DNA of 23,245 nt from IMG/VR virus record IMGVR_UViG_3300030331_000355, positions 1-23,245 of that record; one strand, given 5' to 3'. Source of the stretch: a virus. The translations under genes and the position numbers were made by a program. Shown here piece by piece: positions 1 through 6,215 of the stretch. The notes beneath the pieces are model-generated. The model searched no databases, was not told the origin of the DNA, and saw nothing but the letters and a program-made list of their open reading frames with translations. Each line of letters begins with the position of its first letter. The first letter of the stretch is position 1.

Positions 1-128
1 ATTGCTTTTTCAGGTAAGTAACGCTCGCCTGTTGCCTTTGGCCCTTGTGTACTAGGTTTACCACTTTTGGTTCGCCATTTCTGTTTACCCCATGCTTTTA
101 AGCTCCTTTGTGACTTCTTTAAGGCCAT
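1..128 (-). CDS. Small basic conserved phage protein (partial, C-terminus off window)
   Basis: Only the first 42 codons are present; the gene runs off the left edge. The visible N-terminus begins MALKKSQRSLKAWGKQKW and goes on to a GERYLPEKA segment. It is rich in Lys, Arg, Gln and Ser. I recognise this type of N-terminus from marine phage genomes, where it is an uncharacterised protein near the head genes; no function is known to me. Its ATG shares one base with the TAA of the upstream gene (TAATG), so translation is probably coupled. A DNA-binding or virion-internal role would suit the charge, but that is inference. Confidence 0.75.
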   Translation of the reverse strand, partial: MALKKSQRSLKAWGKQKWRTKSGKPSTQGPKATGERYLPEKA

Positions 129-346
129 TAGCTAGTATAACCTCCACCAGCTTTCTTATAGGCTTTAGCCATCATCTGGGCTTTACGAGCACTCCACTGA
201 CCAGGTCTACCACCCTTACCGCCAGCTTTTATTCTATTGAAAATACGCTTACGTAAAGATGGTTTTGTGTAGTTACCAGCTTCGTTGACTCTGCTTTTAC
301 TTTTCTTCTTTTTTACAGAACCACCTTTTTTATAATATACTCTCAT
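128..346 (-). CDS. Small Lys/Arg/Gly-rich conserved phage protein, 72 aa
   Basis: A strongly basic 72-residue protein. A lysine-rich N-terminus (KKGGSVKKKKSKSR) is followed by a more ordered segment with NYTKPSLRKRIF and GGRPGQWSARKAQMMAKAYK and a glycine-rich end. The central segment is a pattern I associate with conserved hypothetical proteins of marine phages. There is no transmembrane segment, cysteine pair or enzyme motif. An AGGTG ribosome-binding site lies about 6 nt before the ATG, and the stop overlaps the next start by one base. It belongs to a run of five small basic genes downstream of the capsid genes, which suggests a late structural or DNA-contacting role. Function unknown. Confidence 0.8.
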   Translation of the reverse strand: MRVYYKKGGSVKKKKSKSRVNEAGNYTKPSLRKRIFNRIKAGGKGGRPGQWSARKAQMMAKAYKKAGGGYTS

Positions 347-354
347 TTAAGCAC

Positions 355-705
355 CTATACATACTTGGTTGGACGTGACCTAGAAACAATACCACCACCT
401 CTGTACTTTATCATACCACCACTTTTCATAAATTTTGGCACTGTTTTTTCTGCTTTTTTTCTCTTTTTTTTGTCTTCATCTTGTAATTGCAAAGTCTCTA
501 GTAAAGATCTTTTTTTACCAAAAACTTTTTCTTTTGCTTTCTTATCGCTTAAACCAAGATCCATACCTCCCTCACCTAAACGATCCTCTTCAGAACCATA
601 TTTACCTTTTATTCGTAATGGGTTATCAGGCTTTTTTCCCTCTTCCTCACTTTTTTTAAGTTTAGATCTAAACTTTTCTTTCTCTCTAGTTTCAACTCTA
701 CCCAT
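355..705 (-). CDS. Highly charged hypothetical phage protein, 116 aa
   Basis: An unrecognised protein dominated by Lys, Glu, Arg and Asp (for example TREKEKFRSKLKKSEEEGKK near the N-terminus and DEDKKKRKKAEK around residues 76-87). Its C-terminus is basic and glycine-rich, with FMKSGGMIKYRGGGIVSRS. This tail resembles the Gly/Lys tails of the neighbouring small proteins, so the group may share a binding partner. Most of the chain is predicted helical or disordered. Its ATG overlaps the TAA of the upstream gene by one base, and 8 nt separate its stop from the next start. It is probably expressed with the late head operon. Function unknown. Confidence 0.7.
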   Translation of the reverse strand: MGRVETREKEKFRSKLKKSEEEGKKPDNPLRIKGKYGSEEDRLGEGGMDLGLSDKKAKEKVFGKKRSLLETLQLQDEDKKKRKKAEKTVPKFMKSGGMIKYRGGGIVSRSRPTKYV

Positions 706-962
706 TATCCAGAGCCTTTCATCATCACCATTTTAGCGGATCTAACACCTTTTTTAGCTATACCACAGCCACGGACTTTTCCTCCGCCTGTGTATCCTTT
801 GACTTTACCACCACCCATCATTTTTTTAGGTTTAACCATGCCACCACCCATCATTTTTTTAGGTTTGACCATGCCACCACCCATCATTTTGCCTTTACCA
901 TCAGCAGCAAAGAAAGGTACCTTTTTACCGTCTTTTTCGACCATTTTTAATTTTTCTTTCAT
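705..962 (-). CDS. Gly/Lys/Met repeat protein, 85 aa
   Basis: A low-complexity basic protein whose middle part is built from an 11-residue repeat, MMGGGMVKPKK, in two full copies and a third partial copy (about residues 26-50). A KGYTGGGKVRGCGIAKKG segment follows. The repeat is equally clear in the DNA as a 33-bp tandem unit. The start is supported by TAGGAG about 6 nt before the ATG. No known domain is seen. Related Gly/Lys-rich short proteins occur near the head genes of marine phages; a role in binding packaged DNA or decorating the capsid interior is plausible but not shown. Copy number of the repeat could vary between relatives. Confidence 0.7.
   Translation of the reverse strand: MKEKLKMVEKDGKKVPFFAADGKGKMMGGGMVKPKKMMGGGMVKPKKMMGGGKVKGYTGGGKVRGCGIAKKGVRSAKMVMMKGSG
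808..890. repeat. 33-bp tandem repeat inside the Gly/Lys repeat gene
   Basis: Two almost identical 33-bp units (808-840 and 841-873) and a partial third (874-890) lie in frame and encode the MMGGGMVKPKK repeats. The two full units differ at one base that I can see. A unit length divisible by three keeps the frame under expansion or contraction. Confidence 0.9.
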
Positions 963-971
963 TTCAATCTC

Positions 972-1259
972 CTAACATTTCCATCGTCTACGTGCCTGAC
1001 GTAAACGGCTATTTGGGTTTTTCGCAGCTTTTGGGAATTTTTTCATCTGCCCAGCACTACGTGCACAAAAGGATTTGCGTCTTTTTGCAGCTTTGCTACC
1101 AGGCTTAACTTTCCCAGTAACAGCGGTTTTTAATTTAGATCCAGGGTTGTCTCTACGATACTTGGCGACACCTTTTTTAGTCATGCCAGCACCAGCTTTA
1201 GTGGGACGCTTATGTCCCCCTTTTATAGTGTGACCCTTCATTGTGCCTTTTTCTGCCAT
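972..1259 (-). CDS. Conserved basic phage protein (DUF6321-like), 95 aa
   Basis: A small, strongly basic protein with the segments KAGAGMTKKGVAKYRRDNPG, KTAVTGKVKPGSKAAKRRKS, FCARSAGQMKKFP and the C-terminal SRLRQARRRWKC. This composition and order match a conserved family I recall from marine phages and large algal-virus contigs, catalogued as DUF6321 (number from memory, not checked). No biochemical function is known to me. Conserved cysteines occur in FCARS and at the very C-terminus (RRRWKC). It lies just downstream of two presumed virion genes and opens the run of small basic proteins. The charge suggests contact with DNA or RNA; that is inference. Confidence 0.8.
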   Translation of the reverse strand: MAEKGTMKGHTIKGGHKRPTKAGAGMTKKGVAKYRRDNPGSKLKTAVTGKVKPGSKAAKRRKSFCARSAGQMKKFPKAAKNPNSRLRQARRRWKC

Positions 1260-1267
1260 ATCTACCT

Positions 1268-1873
1268 CTACGCGTAGAATACAGTTATATTATCTGCCGT
1301 ATCTAAAGTATACTTTACACAAGCTCCACTATCAAACAGAACACCCTCTGAAGGTATAGTTCTATCTACAGTGGTGTTAGCTGTTCCAATAGTCCTTGAT
1401 TTAAATAATGTAGTACCACTTTCGGGTGTGCCATTTATAAAATCTACATCACCTGCTGTGCCACCTGACACTACGGATAATCCTTTTAATCTTACTCTAT
1501 TAGAACTTTCTACTGCTTGAGCACACAATGTTCCTGACCCAACTTTTATGTTAGCTGCGTATTGTGCTGAACATTCGACCGCAGTAACAGTTAAAAATAA
1601 TTTTGTACCTGCCACTGCTTCTGCTGATCCAGTTGATGTTATGACTTCAGTCAAAGCGTTACCAAAAACATCTGTACCAGTAATAGTACAAGTCTTTGCG
1701 TTGTCATCTGTGCCTGTAGTTGTAACTGTAACATTCCTAGCTGCGCCACCAGCAAACGTAGTATTCGCCATCGTTGCGGAAGTGTTTGGTCTTGCTGCAG
1801 TTACTAATCTATCATCGTCTGCAGCATTCTCATCACTGATGGTCAGAGCTCGTACATCTGATAAACCTGCCAT
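1268..1873 (-). CDS. Presumed virion protein, beta-rich, 201 aa
   Basis: A Thr/Ala/Gly/Val-rich protein with short alternating segments (NVTVTTTGTDDNAKTCTITG around residues 47-66), a pattern typical of beta-sandwich phage head-decoration or fibre-like proteins. The N-terminus (MAGLSDVRALTISDENAADD) and the C-terminal TLDTADNITVFYA resemble uncharacterised structural proteins of marine phages. No enzyme motif, signal peptide or transmembrane segment is seen. A strong AGGAGG overlaps the stop of the upstream gene and lies about 6 nt before the ATG. Its place after the major capsid protein supports a capsid or neck role. The exact function is unknown. Confidence 0.7.
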   Translation of the reverse strand: MAGLSDVRALTISDENAADDDRLVTAARPNTSATMANTTFAGGAARNVTVTTTGTDDNAKTCTITGTDVFGNALTEVITSTGSAEAVAGTKLFLTVTAVECSAQYAANIKVGSGTLCAQAVESSNRVRLKGLSVVSGGTAGDVDFINGTPESGTTLFKSRTIGTANTTVDRTIPSEGVLFDSGACVKYTLDTADNITVFYA

Positions 1874-1882
1874 TTATACCTC

Positions 1883-2434
1883 CTATGCTATTTGGACGTA
1901 TTCTATTATAAATGTAAAAGAACCCTGTGTTGTAGCATCTTGTGTGTTTGTTATGTTACAAAAAATTGTTCTCTCTGCAGAGGTGTACTGAACAGAAGCT
2001 GGAGCAGTAGTAGCATCTTGTGTTTGGAGAACAAGAGATGTAACTGTTACATTATGTTCTACCACAGTTGTGCCGCCATCTAATATTTCATCTGTCTGTG
2101 CAGCAACAATTTGTGCTCCAGAACTTGATGTACCAACTTCATAACCAATATCACCTGCACTTCCTAATGTAGGAGCGGAGTCGCAGAATATTTTAATGTC
2201 TGTAATAATTGTATTAGCTGGTTGTGTAAACTGTCCAATATTATCACTATCACCTGCGGTGCTGTTACAGGTTACACCTGAAGCAAATCCTACGTGTTTG
2301 ATAAATTTATTGGTTACAATTCCTGTAGACGCAGTGCTAGCTACTGTTGTTATAGCACCAGTTGTTGCATCTTTTGAAATTACTTGAAAACCGTTTTCGG
2401 ATCGGACGGGACCGTTAAAAGTTGTATTAGCCAT
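1883..2434 (-). CDS. Presumed virion or head-decoration protein, 183 aa
   Basis: Starts MANTTFNGPVRSENGFQ, a start I associate with virion proteins of marine phages. The remainder is Thr/Ser/Val-rich with a regular beta-strand pattern and few charged residues, ending in FTFIIEYVQIA. No catalytic motif is visible. It is the first gene after the terminator that follows the major capsid gene, and has a clear AAGGAG site about 7 nt before the ATG. It could be a capsid-decorating or head-fibre protein. Assignment to the virion rests on composition and position only. Confidence 0.7.
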   Translation of the reverse strand: MANTTFNGPVRSENGFQVISKDATTGAITTVASTASTGIVTNKFIKHVGFASGVTCNSTAGDSDNIGQFTQPANTIITDIKIFCDSAPTLGSAGDIGYEVGTSSSGAQIVAAQTDEILDGGTTVVEHNVTVTSLVLQTQDATTAPASVQYTSAERTIFCNITNTQDATTQGSFTFIIEYVQIA

Positions 2435-2489
2435 TTAAATCTCCTTGTCTTGGCAAATGTCGAAGTTAATTCTTCGTCAAGGTAATTTT

Positions 2490-2517
2490 ATTATACATAA
2501 AAATAAAGGGGTGACAA
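2490..2517 (-). promoter_or_regulatory. Possible minus-strand promoter after the capsid gene
   Basis: On the minus strand TTGTCA (2517-2512), a 16-bp spacer, then a perfect TATAAT (2495-2490) precede the gene starting at 2434. The -35 element falls within the terminator hairpin of the capsid gene, so terminator and promoter would overlap. The match is good by eye, but AT-rich phage DNA gives such matches by chance. Confidence 0.4.
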
Positions 2518-2525
2518 GCACCCCT
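2496..2525 (-). terminator. Rho-independent terminator after the major capsid gene
   Basis: Read on the minus strand, the stem AGGGGTG (2525-2519) pairs with CACCCCT (2513-2507) around a 5-nt loop and is followed by a T-rich run (TTTATTTTT). It begins 14 nt after the capsid stop codon. It probably ends or reduces the capsid transcript, giving differential expression of the capsid over the genes downstream. Confidence 0.8.
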
Positions 2526-2538
2526 CTAAATAAAAGTT

Positions 2539-3447
2539 TTAAGCTCCTGGGGTTCCGAAGATTCCTAAAGGATCAGAAACACCAAATGAGTATCTTTCTC
2601 TAGCCTTATAACGACTGTTACCTGTGTCAAAGTCAGCATCCATAGATGTTGCCATTGGACTACGTGTAAAGTGTTTTAAGCCGTTTGGTACGTCAGTTAA
2701 TAAGAAGAAAGCGTCTGTATCAGTCAAGTAATGATTGATAGTGTAGCCCTCTGGGATAGAACCATTATTCTTTATTGCGTTTAGGTCGTTATCCGCTGTT
2801 CCTACTCTTCCTTCAGTTTCTAACAATCTTGTTGCTACAAACTGTAGATTCGGTGGGATTATTAACTTTCTAGGTTTTGCTGCAATGAGAAGTCCTCTCT
2901 CATCTGTCCATGCTGCGATCTGAATAACAGCGGCTTCCAAAGAAGTCTCGTTAAGATCTGCTGGAGTAGCAAACTCATTTGAGTTAGTTCCACCACTCAC
3001 TAATGGGTGTGCAGTAGAACAAAGCTCCACTCCATCTCCATAAGTAGTACCTGAGTCAAAAGCATTATTTAAAATATTTGCTGCTTTTACCTGCTTGGTA
3101 TACGCCATTGCACGAGCTAGTGCTTTTGTATAACGTGCTGACAAAGAGTCGTACAAGTTATCTTCGATAGCCTCTTCTGTTATTGAAAAGCCCATCGCCA
3201 CTGTTTCGTGTGTGTAGCGGGCGGTGAATGCTTCTTGTGCAGTGTCATACTCGATGGCTGAACCCTCGTCTTTGACTGGTGCGGCAGAGAAGCCTGATAG
3301 TTTAGTTTCTTCTTCAAAAGATCGATCAGAAGTCTCTGCTTCAAAGATCTCTGAATGTTCCTCAGTGTATTTTGCATATTCTAAACCGAATAACGCATTA
3401 AGACCAGGAAGAAGCTCTTTAAGAAGTTGCGCTCTTGAAATTGCCAT
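2539..3447 (-). CDS. Major capsid protein (HK97-fold type)
   Basis: A 302-residue protein that I assign as the shell-forming major head subunit. It starts with a helical segment (MAISRAQLLKELLPGLNALFG), continues with an acidic N-arm-like region (EIFEAETSDRSFEEETK), has a central P-domain-like part (ITEEAIEDNLYDSLSARYTK, then QVKAANILNNAF) and a conserved core with KPRKLIIPPNLQFVATRLLE. The C-terminal DPLGIFGTPGA is typical. This matches the pattern of HK97-fold capsid proteins of gpT-like and marine types; the length is normal and no cleavage protease is visible nearby. It follows the decoration-type gene by 12 nt containing AGGAGG, and a strong terminator follows it. This fits high expression. 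Confidence 0.88.
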   Translation of the reverse strand: MAISRAQLLKELLPGLNALFGLEYAKYTEEHSEIFEAETSDRSFEEETKLSGFSAAPVKDEGSAIEYDTAQEAFTARYTHETVAMGFSITEEAIEDNLYDSLSARYTKALARAMAYTKQVKAANILNNAFDSGTTYGDGVELCSTAHPLVSGGTNSNEFATPADLNETSLEAAVIQIAAWTDERGLLIAAKPRKLIIPPNLQFVATRLLETEGRVGTADNDLNAIKNNGSIPEGYTINHYLTDTDAFFLLTDVPNGLKHFTRSPMATSMDADFDTGNSRYKARERYSFGVSDPLGIFGTPGA

Positions 3448-3459
3448 TGTTTATTCCTC

Positions 3460-4095
3460 CTACAGTCCAACAGGGTTACGATAAGCGTGTCCACCAATGA
3501 ACACATTACTGCCATTATCAGTATGTGTGCTGTAGATAACAAGCACTTCTTGGAATGTATCTGATCCCGTTGCTGTGCTGTCAACCACATCAATGATCTG
3601 AAATGGTAGTGTTGAAGTAGTAGCAACAGAGTTATTAATAGCTAATTTAGATCTTCCATTAGTAGTATTTAATGTATTACTAATAATTGAAGCCTTATTA
3701 CCAATAGCGGTTCGTCCCAATGTTGCCATTGTTGTACCTGAAGAGCAGATAGCTGCTTTCAAGATAATATCAGGATCGTCAACAACAAATGCACTAATAT
3801 CACTAGCAACAATACTACCAGGATATTGGTTTCTAAATGTTAATTGTCCTGTATTTGGATCTGTAAAACTGCAACCCATGAAAACACCTAGTGTTCCAGT
3901 GGCTGGAAAAGCAGTTGTACTTCCGTCTCGCTCGATTGTTCCGTCATTTACACGTTTTACTAAATCACCTTTTCCGATAGCTGTGCCATAATTGCTAGCT
4001 ATCTTCATTTGTCTAGTAGCACCTGCATAGTGACGACCACCAATCAAACCAACGGGCACTAGCCCGTAAGGGGCATCAAGATTTGGATAAGCCAT
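3460..4095 (-). CDS. Probable capsid-stabilising or head-decoration protein, 211 aa
   Basis: Begins MAYPNLDAPYGLVPVGLIGG, an N-terminus I recognise from virion proteins encoded just upstream of the major capsid gene in many uncultured marine phages. The chain is Gly/Thr/Ser/Ile-rich with beta-strand character (ATGTLGVFMGCSFTDPNTGQ; QEVLVIYSTH). It has no enzyme motif. AGGAG lies about 10 nt upstream of the ATG, and 22 nt separate it from the preceding gene. Position between scaffold-side genes and capsid suggests a decoration or cement protein, or a head-completion factor. This is inferred from family memory and gene order, not from a known structure. Confidence 0.75.
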   Translation of the reverse strand: MAYPNLDAPYGLVPVGLIGGRHYAGATRQMKIASNYGTAIGKGDLVKRVNDGTIERDGSTTAFPATGTLGVFMGCSFTDPNTGQLTFRNQYPGSIVASDISAFVVDDPDIILKAAICSSGTTMATLGRTAIGNKASIISNTLNTTNGRSKLAINNSVATTSTLPFQIIDVVDSTATGSDTFQEVLVIYSTHTDNGSNVFIGGHAYRNPVGL

Positions 4096-4117
4096 AGCTT
4101 TGGTCTCCTGTTAAAAA

Positions 4118-4567
4118 TTAATTACCTTTTCCAAAAGTAACCTTCGTCTTCCTATCATTAAAGAGAGGCATACGAGGGTCGTTCTCTCGCATGAGGTTGT
4201 TATCCACTGATCTCATTTGATTATCGGTCTGTTGTTTAAAAAACGCAGTCCTTTCGTTCTTGAGTTCAATCGGAGCCTTACACAGCATTAATCCTCCTAT
4301 TACAATATTATCTTTGAATTTTTCATTCTCGATAGTTACTAAAGTAATTTCTGGATGATCAGATGCTTTTACAGGTTCCCAACCTTCACGTAGTTTTGAG
4401 GAAACATTAGTGGCATCGACTTGACCTTGAGTATTTGTTCGTATCCAACGATATGTGTATCCTGCTTCTTGTTTTGGAGAGGGTAATGTTTCTGGCCTTC
4501 TCCAAGCTTGTTTTCGAGTAGTAGTTTCACGTACAGTTTGTTCACGATTAATTCTATTTTCAGCCAT
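4118..4567 (-). CDS. Conserved phage head-module protein of unknown function, 149 aa
   Basis: A mainly hydrophilic protein with a conserved-looking centre: YTYRWIRTNTQGQVDATNVS, KLREGWEPVKASDHPEI, then IGGLMLCKAPIEL. The segment RWIRTN...REGW.PV is a pattern I recall from cyanophage- and pelagiphage-like genomes at the same location, next to scaffold and capsid genes. The C-terminal third (TAFFKQQTDNQMRSVDNNLM) is probably helical. Its ATG shares one base with the scaffold... stop order reversed: the stop of the scaffold gene upstream overlaps this start as TAATG. A role in head assembly is suggested by place only. Confidence 0.75.
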   Translation of the reverse strand: MAENRINREQTVRETTTRKQAWRRPETLPSPKQEAGYTYRWIRTNTQGQVDATNVSSKLREGWEPVKASDHPEITLVTIENEKFKDNIVIGGLMLCKAPIELKNERTAFFKQQTDNQMRSVDNNLMRENDPRMPLFNDRKTKVTFGKGN

Positions 4568-5619
4568 TATTTATTCCTCATTTCTTCTGCAACCTTCTTG
4601 GCGTATAAATCAAGTGGGACTCCAAGTCGTTTAGCGAGAGTTACTTGTGTTTGCGTTAATCTTACCTTCTTAGGTGCTGTGCTCCGCGTTGCGGGTGCAA
4701 CCACATTATTTAACTTCGGCTTTTCAGTCTCAGTCTCTACTTCTGTTTCACTGTCCTCAAAATTCTCTGGGAACAGTTTCCGCATACGAGTGTCAATAAT
4801 CTCGTAGTATTCATCGGCATTTGTTTGAGGGTATGCCTGCCCGTGTGTTTTTACGAGTTTGCTATGCAACCCAAGAACATAACTTGTCATCTCGTCGTCA
4901 GTTCCGAACCACGTATTGGCTTTCGCCCATTCTGTTGCTCGGGCATCGACCACTGGCGCAGGGGTTGTAGTGGTCTCTCCTTTTGTTTCTACAGGAGTTT
5001 CATTCTCTTGTAAAGTAGGAAGTTTGAAATTATTTAGCCTATCTGATTTAATCTTAGCAGCTGTTATGTTTTCTTGCGCTTCCACAACAGCATCTGCTTC
5101 ACCAGATTCATAAGCAACTTTATAAGCTGCTTTAGCACTTATTAACTCTTTTTCTGCTGCTTTCTTAGCTTGCTCGAGCATAGCTGTTTGATTTTTAACA
5201 GTAGTATCTTTTAATTTTTTGTTCTCTTCAACAAGCTGTTTTGTTATCTTTTCGAGTTCTTGCGCTTCACGTATTGCTTTTTCTTTTTCACGCCTTTCGT
5301 CGTGGTAGCCTTTACTGAAGTGTTTGATTCTATTTTTGACTTTGTCGGAGTACTCTTCGAGTTCGGCTTCGGTGACATCAGCAGGCGGCTCAGACGGCTT
5401 ACGACCTCTGTCAGCTTTTGGCGTATCGTCCACAACTTCAATGTCAATTTCACTTGCGTTAGTATTTTTTGTATTTTCAACTTTGTCTTCAGTTTTTGCA
5501 TATTCATCTTTTGTTGCCTTTCCAGATATGTCTATCTCTACTGCGCTAGACGATTCTACATCTATTTTTTTATTTTCCTGTTCATCAGGAAATTTATATT
5601 CTACTTTTTCAAATGCCAT
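4567..5619 (-). CDS. Capsid scaffolding protein
   Basis: A 350-residue acidic, coiled-coil-rich protein with the layout expected of a phage scaffold. It has a disordered acidic N-terminal part (VEIDIEVVDDTPKADRGR-like segment around 57-75), a long Lys/Glu/Ala-rich helix at about 90-195 (EREKEKAI-type heptads, EKITKQLVEENKKLKD), a Thr/Pro linker around 205-225, and a basic C-terminal helical tail (VRLTQTQVTLAKRLGVPLDL) of the type used to contact the capsid shell. No protease motif is seen. The ribosome-binding site GGGAG lies about 6 nt before the ATG. It is encoded between the portal side and the capsid gene, the usual scaffold position. Assignment rests on architecture, composition and context. 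Confidence 0.8.
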   Translation of the reverse strand: MAFEKVEYKFPDEQENKKIDVESSSAVEIDISGKATKDEYAKTEDKVENTKNTNASEIDIEVVDDTPKADRGRKPSEPPADVTEAELEEYSDKVKNRIKHFSKGYHDERREKEKAIREAQELEKITKQLVEENKKLKDTTVKNQTAMLEQAKKAAEKELISAKAAYKVAYESGEADAVVEAQENITAAKIKSDRLNNFKLPTLQENETPVETKGETTTTPAPVVDARATEWAKANTWFGTDDEMTSYVLGLHSKLVKTHGQAYPQTNADEYYEIIDTRMRKLFPENFEDSETEVETETEKPKLNNVVAPATRSTAPKKVRLTQTQVTLAKRLGVPLDLYAKKVAEEMRNK

Positions 5620-5629
5620 TTTTTACTCC

Positions 5630-6019
5630 CTACATAACTCTTTGAATACCAGTTGGATCAGCTATAACAGCTTCTATAGAATCGTCGTTCATCAAACGAT
5701 ACTCTAATCCATTGACTGTAAATCTTGTACCTGTATTAGCACGGAACATTACATAGTCCCCTTGCTTACACCAAGCTCCTGTCGGAAATCTATCTTTATC
5801 CGCATAAGCTTGTTCGCCCATATCCATAACTAACCCCATTATAGACATTATATGATCGTGTCTTTTAGCTGTGTCTGTTTTTAGTATGTTACTACCCTCA
5901 TATGTATCTTTTTGTTGGGGTAGTGCTACTAAAACACGATATCCTACAGGTTTAGGGAGTTGTGCATCTATTTCTTTATCAGTTAGCACTGGCTGATCTA
6001 TTGCTGGTTCAGTCATCAT
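5630..6019 (-). CDS. GroES-like co-chaperonin (phage cpn10)
   Basis: About 129 residues matching the cpn10 fold order. A first strand PVGYRVLVAL (about 25-34) is followed by a mobile-loop-like stretch YEGSNILKTDTAKRHD, then IMGLVMDMGE (the GxVxxxG strand), an insertion QAYADKDRFPTGA, GDYVMF (88-93, the vkvGDkVlF strand), TGTRFTVNGLEYRL (the cpn10 centre) and DDSIEAVI near the end (the DIlAvi motif). Phage cpn10 proteins such as T4 gp31 replace host GroES to fold the large capsid protein in GroEL; the same role is inferred from its place beside scaffold and capsid genes. The frame opens at a GTG (6022) followed by ATG ATG; I chose the first ATG. It overlaps the upstream gene by 11 nt. It is longer than bacterial GroES (about 97 aa). 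Confidence 0.8.
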   Translation of the reverse strand: MMTEPAIDQPVLTDKEIDAQLPKPVGYRVLVALPQQKDTYEGSNILKTDTAKRHDHIMSIMGLVMDMGEQAYADKDRFPTGAWCKQGDYVMFRANTGTRFTVNGLEYRLMNDDSIEAVIADPTGIQRVM

Positions 6020-6206
6020 CACTTTCCATTTGGTTACGCGAGAGGTCTTCTATTAATTGTTTACTAACCTCGAGACCCCGTATCAAGCCAGTAACTTCCT
6101 TATATTGGGCGTAGTCCTTTGGACCCCCTGATGTAAGAAATTGCATTGAAGATAACTTCTGTTCTTCTATTTGTTGTATAAGCACGTCAAAGACGGTTTT
6201 AGCCAT
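6009..6206 (-). CDS. Small conserved phage protein between portal and cpn10, 65 aa
   Basis: Starts MAKTVFDVLIQQIEEQKLSS and contains FLTSGGPKDYAQYKEVTGLI, then a helical acidic C-terminus. This is a pattern I recall from cyanophage and pelagiphage head modules, always as a small unknown. It is predicted mostly helical with no membrane segment or metal motif. AAAGGA precedes the ATG by about 7 nt. The frame ends 11-14 nt inside the start of the cpn10 gene, so the two are translationally linked. It could be a small head-assembly or portal accessory protein, but function is unknown. Confidence 0.75.
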   Translation of the reverse strand: MAKTVFDVLIQQIEEQKLSSMQFLTSGGPKDYAQYKEVTGLIRGLEVSKQLIEDLSRNQMESDDD

Positions 6207-6215
6207 AATTGTCCT

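Noticed and set aside
365-975. Hydrophobic plus-strand frames opposite the small basic genes
   Set aside because: Their Phe/Leu/Ser/Pro-rich composition is the complement of Lys/Gly-rich codons on the minus strand; they are shadows, not membrane proteins.
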